Part shown: piece after piece, positions 12,627-27,400 of the stretch
Numbering within the stretch: the stretch's first letter is position 1
Layout: each line of letters starts with the position of its first letter
Assembly (NCBI GenBank): GCA_951213105.1
Contig: OX578140.1
Location: 117,907,653 to 117,971,652, forward strand
Direction: 5' to 3'
Length of the DNA stretch: 64,000 nt
Source: Amaurobius ferox
Lineage: Eukaryota > Arthropoda > Arachnida > Araneae > Amaurobiidae
Notes under the pieces: generated by a model
Databases searched by the model: none
What the model saw: the letters and a program-made list of their open reading frames with translations, nothing else
What the model was told of the DNA's origin: nothing
Translations under genes and position numbers: made by a program

Positions 12627-15600
12627 GTTACAGGAGATTTAGACATTGTTAGTGACAATGTGTTAAGAACCATTTGGCACTAAATTTAGGATACCTTCTT
12701 GTAATAATTCTTTTAAAGTTTTATAATCAATTAATCTTGATCTTGATAAATATATATATATATAAATTAGCTTGTAAATACGCTCTGCCATTAGAGGCAT
12801 TTAATAGGTGGAAATTTACTTTATTTGAATCTATTAAAAATGCTATTAGAGATATAAAATTATCTAGATCTTTATATAATTTTAATAATATTAAACATTC
12901 CATTAATGATTTACAAAGATCTTTTGTTATCACTTATGTTGATAAAGCCTCTAATAATTATGCTATTATCTGTAAAAAATTTTATATTCAATTTCTGTTG
13001 GATTATTTAAAAAATAATAGTCTTTTTAAATATTATTTACATTCCATCAATGGTATTAAATTGAAAATTATCAATATGTATAGTGATTTGAATATTAAAT
13101 ATAAATATCTTAAATTTCCTTATGTAGTGCTTATTCCAAAATTTCATAAAAATCCTATTAAATTTAGAACAGTAACTAGTGGCCATAATACTTACTCTAC
13201 TACTGCAAGTAAATTATTACTAAATTCTTTAAATCTAATAAATAATAGTTTATGCCAGATTAGCAATAATTACCTTATTCTAAATAATAGTAAAGAATTA
13301 AAGAATAAAAATTAACATCTCTCAGAAAAATAATAGAATTTCAAATTTTTGATTTTAAAGATCTTTTTAATAATATTAAGATATCTGATCTATATGATGT
13401 AATTTTATAAATTTTCCTAAACTTCTTCCATTTGTTATTTTCAATAATTATATTTTTCAAGGAAATAAATTATACAAGTCTCAGGAGTTCCACAGGGTGG
13501 CTGCAGTAGCCGTATGTTAGCTAATTTATACCTATATCATTATGAAAAGTCTTTTACTTTAATAGATTATACTTTTTACAGATATGTTGATGATCTGATT
13601 TGCTTAGTACATACAGAAAATTATCTCATAGATATAGATTTTTATCCAGACAATTTGGAATTAATTCCTAATGCTACTATTAGTAATAATGTTAATTTTT
13701 TGGATTTAAATCTTTTTATTGATCCTTCTAATAGAATTGTTACAAATTTATATGATAAGAAAGACTCTTATAATTTTAATATTAATATAATTTTACCATT
13801 TAATTCCTGTAACTTGATTCAATTGTTTAGAAATATTATACTTAATCAGCTTTTTAGAATTTATAGATTATCTGATAAAAAATTTCATGCTATGCATATA
13901 AATAATCTCAAAATTACCAGTAATTTATATAAATATCCCTCTTATTTAGTAAATGGTATTGTTAAAAAATTTAGAATAGCTGGATTTTTATAATTCTTTT
14001 CATAGTATCTTATATTAGCCAGACATCTCCATTCTCTTGTATTATTAATACTTTTATTTTTACATCCTCATCAACGTCAGCATTACTATTATTAGCCCCA
14101 CCTTTTATTAGCTTTTTTTGTATATTATTACTTTTTCTTACCTTTTCACTTTACTGTTTTTCAATTCTTACGAATGGCAACAGTAGATCATTTTTTCTTT
14201 GCGACTGGCAACAGTGGTCTCTTCATTCAGAGTTCCCGGTTTCGACTCGTTTGTTCATGTTGTGCATTTTCCAGGTATTCATGTTTTCTTTTTTATTCCT
14301 TCTTTATGTATGTAGTCCAAGTAGAAATAGTTTATAGATATAATCTATCTATTTCTTTAGAAACATACATATTTTGTGTTTGCTTCATCAAAATACTTGG
14401 ACTTGAAAACGAATTTTATGAAGTGAACATTTCCATTTTTTTAGGCTTAGCCCTTTTTCCACGTGTATAGTGATATAGCTTGATTTTTTAAGTTTTTCTT
14501 TATTCGTTTCCATACCATTGAATTTTGTTGAATTTCTATAACTTGATAACTCGTGTTTTGTATTTTTTTCCATTTGATTGATGATTTGCTGTTTTATATT
14601 TTATTCTGTGGGTATTTTAGAAAGTTAGGTTTATCGTGTTGCAGCTTCTTTCTTTTCGTTCATTGGATTTTCAAACTACTATTATTATATGTATATATAT
14701 TAAGAAAAATTGTTAGATAAGTCATTAAAATTTTGCTATAAACACCAGTAATGTACCTTTCCCCCCCCCCCCCCCCCCCTTGTTAGCTATTTTACTGTAT
14801 TTACTTTAACATTTGAACAATTTTAATTTAATTTAATGGATTTTCTATTTATTTATTTATATTTTTTTAATACATGAAAAAGTATAATTTTTGCAACAAG
14901 AAATCATACTCTACTGCAGTAACTAGCATCGATAGGCCAATTTCTCTCTTGTTAGAGCTCATAAGCCCATATAGCCATTGCTTTAGTGTCAACGAGATAA
15001 CTTGCTATGTGCCACAATTTTGCTAACCTTTTTAGTAGTAACTGAATAAAAATAGCAGTATTACCTGTAATGGTTACTTTTTGTATAATGGAGATTTATA
15101 CCTTACTTTGCACTCTTATTGAGTACAGCTAACTGTAACTGTAGCTAATGAAGACTAAACATACTTGTTACTTTTTGAAGTACTCGATATATTTTAAAAC
15201 TCCCAAAATGTTGATTTTCAATTTCCACATTTTATTTTTGAATTTATTATCTATTTTCATTTGATCTTTAAAATCTTATTAAATAAGCATGAATTATAAA
15301 TATATTTGGTGTACAATATGCTGTACTTATCATTTTGTTTGCTAATAAAATAGAATTAAAATTTTAAAACAGAGTAACCAAAATCAACGATTTTTTTTTT
15401 TTTTTTTTTTTTTTACATTTGGAATGGTGATGCAAGATATTTTCAAGTTTTAATTTATGATGAATTTCCTAGTTTGGGTTTGAAATTTTTTTAGGTTGCA
15501 AATATGATAAAATACTTGTTAAATATTAATAATCACTATCCTATAATCTGTAGCAGTGATTCTAACTATTTGATGATGTGATCCATTGTGTGACATGTTT

Positions 15601-18600
15601 CTCTTGACTCCCCTTTCAAATTTCACTAAAAAATGCTAACAAACTAATTTCATAAAAAATCTTATAAGGGCGTGATGTTAATATAATAACAGAGAGGGAC
15701 AGAATCAATGGTTTAGGGAAGAAAATAAATTTCTGGTCCACTGCACTTGCAAAGCGAAAAATTTGATTCATTCCAATGTGTTCAACTAATTGAGGAAATA
15801 GCTGTTTATGCTATGACAGATGCATAAAGCCTACATTTTCAAATATGAAACTAAGTTTGCAATATCTGAAACTGAAACAACAGCTTTCAGAATATTTTTG
15901 TTAGATATTTTTTCTTTCATCCATGAACTGGATTTACTCTCAAGCATAATATGAGTCATATTTTCCTTTCATGTGGTTCTTCCATTGTGCTATGTGCAGG
16001 AGATGCAAAAAGATTATTATTAATATGTTTCAAAAACAAACAAGCAAAAATGTGGATGATGTAGCTTGTTTTATGTTTGATATAAGAATCTTAGGCAAAT
16101 TGCCTAATAAAATTAACATCTTTGATTCAGTCTCTTCTAATTTTTAAATAGCTAAAGTAAATATACTACAGATGGTAGCAGAGCACCATTCCAGAGGTCC
16201 ATGGTTAGTATGGGAATTGCATTTTTTGTTAGTGGGAATTTGAAGATTCAGGATGAAAGTTAGTCCCATTATAAAATTTAATAAAAGTATCATGGAAGTT
16301 GCAGAAGAAACTGCTATTTTTAGAGAAGGACCTATTGTTCTTGCTAGAGCCAGGAGAATTGGTTCCAGATTATTTTAATGTAGTTAAACTGTGTGATTTC
16401 AACACCAAAAAAGGTGAGGCTTTTTTAAAAATGTGTTTAACATTGAAGAAAATCAGCAGATGCATATTAAGCACCTAATTGCTCTAAGAGATGTATGGTT
16501 AGAGTTAGAAAATCTTCATGCACCTAAAGATAGTAAATTTAGAGTTTTACAACTTAAAGATGTTTATACCAGGAAAAGTTAACAATGCATTTAAATTTAG
16601 ATAATTGTCCCACCAAATTAAATAGTATTATAACCAAATTAGTTAATGTTGGTTATAAAATTGAGGATAGTGACCTAACAATAGTTATTTTTTGTGGTGT
16701 ACTGGGATACTATTGTTTCATCTATTTGTAATTTGCCAGAATCTAAGTTTAATTGCAACAATGTGAAACAATGGTTGAATGCTGAGGCAGAATGCCACAA
16801 ATCAAAGAATTTAAACCAAAGTGTAGAGGCACTTACTGTTAAAGTTACAGTGAAATTTAAGTGTGATTATGTTGAAAAATAAAAATAAAACAATATTGAA
16901 CTTCCTCAAAGAAGAAATCAAAATATGATTTGCTTCAAATGTCATTTTCAAATGTATGATTTGCTTCAAATGTCAGAGTGAACATTTATTAAAATGTATC
17001 ATTATAATAAAAATAGATATCACGAGCCATTAAATGTTAAGCAAATGTTGAATTTTACAGTTGCATGTTATACATTAGAAACTGAAAGCACTGAAATATG
17101 GATAGTGAATTCAGGCACTAGCCACCATATATCTTCCATCGAGAATATTTTACAGAATTGAAGAATGAGCATGAGAATCTTCCAAATATTCAGCTAGCTA
17201 ATGGAACGACTATGCATGCTACTAGTGAAATAAATGATACTGCTAGTTATGCCTGCCTGTTAATTTTATCTACCGGGTGGTCAGAATTAAAACACCCCTA
17301 CTCTGAGCTCATTATACATCGAACTACTCAGTGTAAAGGCTCTAAAATTGTTGAACCTACTATTAAGATATGGGGAAAGGGATTACGTGAAAAAAAAATT
17401 AGTTCCAGAAACACCGATAGGAGGTGCTGTATAACAGAAAATATGCTGAAAAGACACAAAATTATCACTAAAAAACAAACACATGCGATATGGAATTTTT
17501 CCTTTTTAATTTCTTTTGCAGATATGAAAAAAAAAGAAGATAAAAAAGTTAAGGAACTTAAACTGTCATTGTAACGGCAATTTCGCACTGTAAGCACAAA
17601 AATTTGCATAAACCCTTGGTTTGCAGCTACTATGTTCTGGGCATGAAAGGGGATAAAACTGGGAAATTTTCATTCTTATCAGCGATGGCTGTCATACTTC
17701 CAGAACGTCCTTTGCTTGTGAAGCTGTTTTATAAAAACAAAGGACATGCTGCAGCTTCACTTCGAGAGTTTCGTCGACTTAAGAATTTGTGCAAAGGACC
17801 ATTACTTCCACAAGCTCTCAGGAGAATGATCGCTCGATTCGAGAAAACTGGATCTTGGAGTTCAGCCGGGTCGAGGACGCAAATCGACTCATTCAGATGT
17901 CGTTGACGATGTTGCCACCGCTATTGTTGAACAATCAATGGATAACGTTATAGGCTGTAGTAGTGCATCTGGAGTGTCACGACACTTGGGTGTTCCCTAC
18001 AGCACAGTGCGGAACGTACTGAGAAATATAGTGCATTTTTTCCCATACAAAATGAGTCACAATCACCACTTGCTGACCATCGACAGGGAGAAGCGACTGA
18101 CCTTTGTATTGACATTTCTGGCTAGAGTTGAAGTGGATGCATCGTGGCCATGGCAGATTCTATGGAGCAATGAAGCGCATTTCCATCTAAGTGGAACAGT
18201 CAACACCCATAACTGTCGCATTTGGGACACGGAAAACCCTCGTATCTTCCAAGAGATTCCACTTCACTCACCGAAAGTTACAGTCTGGTGTGGATTCACA
18301 GCCACATTCATTCTTGGACCTTTCTTTTTCGAAGAAACTACTCTCAATGGCCCTGTGACATGCACCGTGATGACCAGGAGGTACAAAAACATGCTCAAAA
18401 ATTTTATTGTACCCCAACTGCAACAGCACCAATGTCTTGATTCAATTACCTTTATGCAAGATGGAGCGCCTCCACACATTAGACTCTGTGTACAGCAGTT
18501 TCTTTGGCAACATTTTACTAATGATAGAGTAATTAGTCGTGCATTACCGACAACCAAGCCATCTCGTTCTCCAGATCTTAATCCCTGTGATTTTTTGGCT

Positions 18601-21408
18601 GTGGGGATACTTAAAAAGTCTTGTTTATCGAGGACGTCTGGTAACCTTGCCAGACTTGAAAGACAATATCACTCTGCATGTGAGAAGTATCTCAATTGAC
18701 CAATTACGATCTACAGTTGAACAAGCTGTCCACAGACTGCAGATTTTACATCTTGAAGTAGGGAACCATATTGGGCAGCATTCCCTGCATCGATAAGGTC
18801 CTTGTAAAGGGATAAGGGTAAGTCTTGTTTATCGAGGACGTCTGGTAACCTTGCCAGACTTGAAAGACAGTATCATTCTGCATGTGAGAAGCATTTCAAT
18901 TGACCAATTACGATCCACAGTTGAACAAGCTGTCCACAGACTGCAGATTTTACATCTTGAAGTAGGGAACCATATTGAGCAGCATTCTCTGCATCGATAA
19001 GATCCTTGTAAAGGGATAAGGTTTTGTACGTTCGAATAAAATGTGTTACAAATGTGTATTTTGTGTCTTTTCAGCATATTTTCTGTTGTACAGCGCCACC
19101 TATTGGTGTTTCTGGAACTTTTTTTTTCACGTAATCCCTTTGCCCATGTCTTGAATAGTATGTTCAACAATTTTGGAGCCTTTACACTGAGTAATTCGAT
19201 CTATAGAGAGCTCAGAGAAGGAGTGTTTTAATTCTGACCACCCGATATATTAGGTTTGCAGAAACTGTTTCAAGTGCAGTAATTTAGAGACTGTAAAAAT
19301 ACCATAAAACTAGGTCTATTCTATATGGGGTGCTGTTGTGAAGGTTTTGATTCCTTTCTTTAATTGTTATTACACATTTTAAATTGATCATTTAGAATTC
19401 AATAAATTTACCTTTATAATTATTAGCATCATCTCTATCTTTATTTCCTTTACTAATTCCTACTGTTTGACCTGTGCTAAACCTTGTTTACATATCAGAA
19501 ATTCATTTCAGCATCTTATTAAACTCTAAATTCCACTTACCTTTTAAACAATTTCATAATAGCACATCTATAACACAAAAAAATCACAACTCAATTATGT
19601 TAAATTAAGAAAGTTTCTTTATTAATTATAATTAAACTTAAGTGCTTCCAAACATAAACAGGTTAAATTTTATAAATTCTTAAACAATTACATTAGTGGT
19701 AGTACATTGCAAAAAAAAAAAAAAAATTAAAAATTTTGGTTATAATGAACCCGATTACAACAAACCCAGAATTCAAATTTAAAACCCAGTAAACAATTTA
19801 TATACCCAGTAAACAATTTATATACCCAGTCAACAAATTAAAATACTCAGAACTCAACTTTTAAAAACCCAGGTTCAGAATCCACTCTGGTCTGAAGATC
19901 AGAGTTTGGTCTGCCTTTGGTCTGCCTACAAAAACCTAGTATTTAAAATAAAACATTTAAACCCACAATTCATTTAAGTTACAGAAATACAAATTTTTAA
20001 AGACAGTGAAAGAAACACATTTCCCAAACATTTTCCTTTCTACAGATAATAAAACTTTCTCGGAGCTAAACTTAAAGCGAAATTTAAATTAGATGCTTTC
20101 TCTTTCCTCACATATTGTGACTTTCTTCCGAATTTTAAAATTAAGTGGCATGGCTTGCACGCACCCCGATAACAGGGTGAAATGATACAGGCTGGCACTC
20201 TGATCATTGAAGACTGGCCCTATTCACATAAGGCCCACGAGGCTTGAACACTCAGAAGGGAACACCTAGGTTCCAATCACACTGTGTAACACTGGGATGG
20301 CAGCATCAACAGAATGATGTCACTGAGATGGCAGAGCCACAGATCGATGGCACTGAGATGGCAGAGCAATAGAACTGTGGCACTGAGATGGCTGTGCAAT
20401 AGACAATGGTACTGAGATGGCTGAGCAATAGACAATGGCACTGAGATGGCAGAGCAACTACAAGCGCTTCCCATTGATAGCTGGCACCACAAAATAAAAA
20501 TTAAAATTGCAGCATTAGCAGGAGGGAGAAGTTTTTCTTTGATAGCACCACTTCAAAAACACCAAAAACTACAGCATTAGTGTAAAGGAGAGGTTTGTCC
20601 GTGGGTCACAGATGCCCTAGAACAAGTCCTGGACCACAGTTTTCCCCTGCAAATTCAGACCACCTCTTCAAATGGCAGCCAGCAATCAAATCCCCTTAAC
20701 AACATGTTCGCTTCCCAAGAGCCGTCAAACTTATCAAGTGAAAACCTGCACCTCACGCTGAGCGCCTACGCATATACCGCGGAATATATATGATGCTACG
20801 CTAAGAACTTCGAGGCGTGAAATTTCTGCCAAGCTAGCTACCACGAATCCACGCTGTGAAGCAACCATACCTGCAGGTGTTCACAGATAAGCAGGTGTTC
20901 ACAGATAAGCCGAGAAGTGCCAAATTTTGCTTAAAATGCGTCTTTCCTTCGTAAACATGTGAATGAAGTGAGGTGAAGTTAAAAGCTGAGAACGAACACC
21001 GGAGAATTAGCAAAAGATATATAGCATTTGAAGACACATCGCACATAATTTTAAATGATGAAAAGCATGAAAGGATAACAAATTAACGTTAAACAGGGAT
21101 AAATCGCTGAAATATTCAATAACAACAAATTATTTTAGAATTTTGAAGGGAAAGCGGAAAATAACGAATTTCGAACTATTAAATAAATTTTGAACTATTA
21201 ATTAAGGTAGCATCATAAAAACCCGGCATAACATAACTCCTCTAAACCACCAGAAATTTTTTTTAAAATAAAATTTTTCACAAAACGGAGAGCCGAAACT
21301 GATCAAGAGTGAACACCATCCTGGTGGAAGAGAAACTGTAAACACATGAGAAAGACTCGCTTCATTTAGCAACTCCTGGGATTACAAGTAAGAAAAATGA
21401 TAACCATG

Positions 21409-21439
<31 letters not shown>

Positions 21440-24400
21440 CAGGGAAGGTACAGTGATCATGACGATAAAAATTTAAAACTTACATTTCTCCCAGACTTTC
21501 ATTAAAAAAAAAAAATTGTATCTCCCCTTTAAAAGAGGAGAAAAACCTCTGAAAGAAAAAAAAAACAAGGAAAACAGTTCATTAACTTTAAAAATCTAAA
21601 ATGTTCAAAAACTCAAACTTAAACTCGAGAAGTAAAAAAAAAAATCATCTGAATTCTCCCTAAATTTGATAGAAGTTCAAACCCAAACAAGGGAAAATAC
21701 ATTGCTCACAAAACAAAAAAAAAATCAAAATCCCCCCCAATCAAAACAAAAGCCAAACAACCCCAGTAGTATGGAGCAGAGCCTGAGCAGTGTGACATAT
21801 AAAAACAATGTTGCCTGCCCAGAGGGATTTTTTTTTTCTAAAAAAATCCTCTTTTCTTATGGTGACCCCCAAGCATTCCTCGCATTTTGGGTCCATCTCT
21901 TTCTTTATTTACAATATGACTGGCTAAAGGCCCCCTTCCTCCCCCCAAAAAACCCCCTAAATCAAACAACAACAAAAAAATAAAATAAAAACACAGCACA
22001 GGGCAAGATGCAGACATTCGAAACAATCCCATTTACAGACTCAAAGGAGGTAATTTAGGCCATTTGAGGTCAATGCATACCTAATGCCTAAAAAGATAAT
22101 CCCAAAACTCACCTACCCTACATAACTATTTGAAATGAAGAAAAAAATCAGATTAAATGAAAATTCTTATATTCTACCTCACTACTTCCTAATTTCATTC
22201 CATAAAAAACTAAAATATTACTTCACGCTTAAAGCAAATTAAATTATTCAAAGACCCAGTGCACTTCCCTATACATATAGAAATATAAGAAAACATATTG
22301 CAATAACATTTCAATCAAAAAATAATTTTTTAATACCAATTACTTTAAAAAATCAGCCCAGAAAAAGAGATATTTTATTCAGTGGACAGCCCAGGCAGAA
22401 CCAGAAAGGTGAACGGCACCAAATATGTTGTGTAGGAAAAGACACCTTACTTTTTAACTTGACTAATTATTATTTATGTTTTTATTTTATTATTAATTAA
22501 TATTATCATTATCTTTATATTTAATTTCCAGATTAAAGTTATTATTTTTACATTTGCCATGATCGTATAGAATTCAATAAATTTACCTTTATAATTAACA
22601 TCATGTCTATATTTCCTTTACTAATTCCTACTGTTTGGCCTGTGCTCAACCTTGTTTATATATCAGAAATTCATTTCGACACCTTATTAAACTCTAAATT
22701 TCTTTTACCTTTTAAACAATTTCATAATAAATAGCACAGCCATAACACAAAAAAATCACAACTCAATTATGTTAAATTAAAAAATTTTCTTTATTAATTA
22801 TAATTAAACTTAAGTGCTTTCAAACATAAACAGGTTAAATTTTATAAATTCTTAAACAATTACATTAGTGGTAGTACATTGCAAAAAAAAACAATTAAAA
22901 ACTTTGGTTATAATGAACCCGATTACAACACACCCAGAATTCAAATTTAAAACCCAGTTAACAATTTATATACCCAGTCAACAAATGAAAATACTCAGAA
23001 CTCAACTTTTAAAAACCCAGGTTCAGAATCCACTCTGGTATGAAGACCAGAGTTTGGTCTGCCCACAAAAACCTAATATTTAAAATAAAACATTTAAACC
23101 CACAATTCATTTAAGTTACAGAAATACAAATTTTTAAAGACAGTGAAAGAAACACATTTTCCAAACATTTTCCTTTCTACAGATAATAAAACTTTCTCGG
23201 AGCTAAACTTAAAGCAAAATTTAAATTAGATGCTTTCTCTTTCCTTACATATTGTAACTTTCTTCCGAATTTAATCACTTTTAAAATTAAGTGGCATGGC
23301 GTGCACGCCCCCTGATAACTGAGGAGTGAAATGACACAGGCTGGCACTCTGATCTTTGAAAACTGGCCCTGTTCACACAAGATCCACGAGGCTTGAACAC
23401 TCGGAGGGAAACACCTAGGTTCCAATCACACTGTGTAACACTAAGATGGCAGCAGTGACAGAACAATATCATTGAGATGGCAGAGTCACAGATCTATGGC
23501 AGAGCCACAGATCGATGGCACTGAGATGGCAGAGCGATAAAACGGTGGCATTGAGATTAATGAGCAATAGACAATGGCACTGAGATGGCTGAGCAATAGA
23601 CTATGGCACTGAGATGGCAAAGCAACTACAAGCGCTTCCCATTGATAGCTGGCACCACGAAAAAAATATTAAAAATGAAGCATTAGCAGGAGGGAGAAGT
23701 TTTCCCGTTGATGGCACCACTTCAAAAACACCCAAAACCACAGCATTAGCACAAGAGATTTGTCCGTAGGTCACAAGTGCCTTAGCACAGGCCCTGGACT
23801 GTTATTTCCCCTGCAAATTCAGACCACCTTTTTAAACGGCGGCCAGCAATCAAATCCCCTTAGCAACACGTTCGCTTCCCAAGAGCCACCAAACTTGACA
23901 AGTGAAAACCTGCAGTGGGCGCAGTAGCTCACTGGTCAGTGCACGGGCATTGCACTCAGTAGACCCGGGTTCGATTCCCTTCGCTGGAAAAGAAACTGCC
24001 GCCATGTTCACGCGGAGTACGATCACGCTAAACATGTGGGTCCGTAAGTTCTCAGGGGTGCGGAACTAAACCTGTAAACCGAGAGGTAGGCCAGGTCGGC
24101 ACTGCTGTCTCCAAGTGAAAACCTGCACCTCAAGCAGAGTGTCTATACATATACTGCGGAATAAATATGATGCTACGCTAAGAACCGTGAGGCATGAAAT
24201 TTCCGCCAAGCTAGCTACCATGAATCCACGCCATGATGCATGGTCACGGAATGCCATGAGGCAACCATACCTGCAGATGTTCGCAGATAAGCCAAGAAGA
24301 GCCAAATTTCACTTAAAATGCATCTTTTTTCCTCAAACACATGAATGAAGTGAGGCGAAGTTAGAAGCCGAGAACGAACACTGGAGAATTAGCAAAAGAT

Positions 24401-27400
24401 ATTTAGCATTTGAAGACACATCGCGCATAATTTTGAATATTGAAAAACACGAAAAGGATAACAAATTAACTTTAAAAGGGAATAAATCGCCAAAATATTC
24501 AATAACAACAAATTAATTTAGAAATTTGAAGGGAAAGGGGAAAGTAACGAATTTTGAACTATTAAATAAATTTTGAACTATTAATTAAGGTAGCATCATA
24601 AAAACCCGGCATTACAGTACTGAAACCTGGTATTTTTATAGCAGATTTGCTCAATGGTACACCTGTGTACGAAAATAGTTATTCAATGTGTAATTTATAT
24701 TTAAAAACGAAAGTCATCCTTTCTCTCCTTTTAAAGATGCTAATATACACTGTTTGTTCTCAAGATATTTAACCTTTTTGATCTAAAATAGAAACATTTA
24801 TAGAAAATAACTCACTATTTTTAAATGAATCAATGTTTTATAAATTTCTTTTAATTTGACATGAATGGATACCATTATTTCGAGGTTTTTATGTCAAACA
24901 ACGTTAACTACAAAATTGCATATTTTGATATAACATTAGTTTTAATACAAACAGCAATGCAAATCATAATAAAAAAGCTGCAATTTGCTTTAAGCCAAAT
25001 TAAACTTGATGTTAAAGGCATTATTTGCACTATTAATATTAATGAATTATTAAACAATATAATAATAATAAATTGTTGGTAAGTATCACTTAATATAATA
25101 ACCATATAATATGTAACTTTTTTTTTGCCTATATTGAGTATGATTTATGAAAAATAAAAAAGATAAAATGCTATCAAAACAGTTTATCCCCATTCCTGGA
25201 CTACCACAATTTTGCAGTTAATGTTGTTTGACACTAAGACCGTGATTTAAAAGTTATCATGGGCCATTTTTGAAATATAAGAATTTTTTCTCCCCATGCA
25301 ATGCACTTGATCAAATTCAGCAAATAGCACAAGACTTGCATTTTAAATCAAATTTAAATAGTGTGCAATTTAAAGTTAATGTCTAGGTAACAGTACATAT
25401 TAGAATCCTATAAATGATGTCAAACGATTTCATATAAAAACATCACTTTAAAACAGGTATTTCTGTTACATTTTAATGCACAATTATTATTTTAAAAAAA
25501 AAGTTCAAATATTGAGAGCCTTTTCTCAGATTGTTCATCCCAAAAATCAATATAGGCATCTGATATTTATTAAAATTGAATAAAGCATATGAAATTTCAT
25601 ACAATTTGCTTAATAAATGCCTTGACCACAGATACGCACACATAAATAATTAAAAAATGGTTAATTCATATTCTGAGATGCTCAAAACATGTCTAATTCT
25701 ACCAAAATCAAAGTTTTTATGATCCCATCACATACTAGCACAATACATTTGAAATATGTTAAATGGAAATAAAAATGAAAAATTCCTAATTATGTCAAGT
25801 GAGTAATCGTTTTACATACTATTTCATGCAAGAAAACGATTTAAACAACTTTTGAATAATAGAACCAGCACTTTTTATGAAATTCCAATTTTGTGGTCTT
25901 TTTGGGGGATAAAGGAATTAATTCTTATGATGAAGATTCAAAGTAATTTATTTTTCTGCAATATTTTGTACAAAAGCAAATATAGTGAAATTTTCCAAAA
26001 CATGTATAACAGAAGAAAAGCTTTAAAAAGCATATTCTAATTTTATGAACTAAATTAAAAAAGAAAAAAAAAGAATAAACTTTTGTAAAAAAAATACCAA
26101 TGTATAAAAGTAGACTTATAAAGAACATAAAAATTTAAGGAAACAACCAATTTCTGAAATCTATATGAACTTTTTACCAACTAAATTTGAATAACATTCG
26201 ATCAAACTACTTTGGCACACCTGTTTTCCCCTTAGTAAAAACACTCTCTAGAAAACTCTGTATAGTTTGACCAGCGCTGCCAATGCTGAGCAAGCATTGC
26301 TATGCTTCCTGTCACATTGAAAGTGTCAAACTTCCAGCCAATGGTGACTTGTTGGTGTATAAAGTGTTCATATAAATTGAACCATGTACTGCACATTGAT
26401 TTGTTCGACTGGCATTAACACGGCATCAAAAATGCTGTGTTTTCAGAATTTAGTGCCCGTCCTAAGGATTTACTAGCATTATTAATATCAGTAATTTATC
26501 TTTTTAAATTTTTGTCAGCTATTTTACTGGGTTTGATTTAACATTTAAACTATTTTAATTCATTTTAGTGGATTTTCTTGCCTGGTGCAGAAACGAGAAA
26601 ACAAATGATTCTACCGCCTAGAGTTCATGTTGATTACAGAGCGGCTTGCTTTTGTCATCGGAATCTCATAGAGATTGGCTATGTGTGTTCAGTTTGTTTA
26701 TCAAGTGAGTTTTATTTTCAAAATTTAATAAAAAAAAAGCATTATTTTAAATTTATTAGAAATTGCTCTTAATATTTTAATTATTTCTGATTTAGCTTAG
26801 TTTTAATTAATCTTTTTTTCTTCTAGTCTTTTGTACATTCAGCCCTATATGTTCTACATGCCAGTAAGTATTTAATTTCACATTTAATATATTTAATGCT
26901 TTTTTTTCTCTTGAGTGTCACTTTCACACCATTCTGTATGGAATTTTAATAATAGTGAAAATATGTTTGTCCTAGTGTTAATTATAACCTCTATTTTTGT
27001 TTACAAAAGTCATCTACCTTTATGAAGAGGAATTTTTATATTACAATGTTATATTTATCCCTTGGAAGCACATTATTTGAAGCATATATTTTCTTCTACT
27101 GTTTTCAATTTTTAATCATTAAAACAAGTGGAGTTATGCTTGTTATAAAATATTTTTTGTACAATTTCATGAAGTTTTATGAATGTATATGATTATGAAT
27201 TGGAAACTTGCTATGAAATATACAAAGTATTTCAAAAAGATTGCATGACTAAATATATTTTAAATGATTAGTCATAGACCTGTGGCTCTAAAGAAATGCT
27301 TCAAATAAAATACACTTTCAAACTATGACAGTTTTGGTCACAGGACATATTTTAATAAAACAAGTACAAAATTTAGCTTTTCATACAAGTCCTCTACAAA

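Larger units (their letters stand above)
17273..19245 (+). mobile_element. Tc1/mariner element with about 195-bp inverted ends
   Basis: It is flanked by TA on both sides (17271-17272 and 19246-19247). The left end CCGGGTGGTCAGAATTAAAA matches the reverse complement of the right end. The inverted similarity runs about 195 bases (17273-17465 against 19055-19245) with small indels. It carries one transposase pseudogene and a 204-bp tandem duplication. It is inserted into the copia-like remnant. Confidence 0.9.

Noticed and set aside
15580..16140. Possible hAT transposase remnant ([12 protein letters not shown] reading)
   Set aside because: The resemblance covers too few residues and no neighbouring motif supports it.
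19334..19340. Clean 4-5-bp target duplication for the LTR-like pair
   Set aside because: Flanks GTGC and GTAC differ, and the left boundary is uncertain, so no duplication is claimed.
21666..21983. 105-codon ORF between the LTR-like repeats
   Set aside because: Built from poly-A, poly-T and poly-C runs; no gag or other similarity.
23915..23990. tRNA gene
   Set aside because: A and B boxes are present but the cloverleaf is not complete and the copy has SINE body and target duplication.
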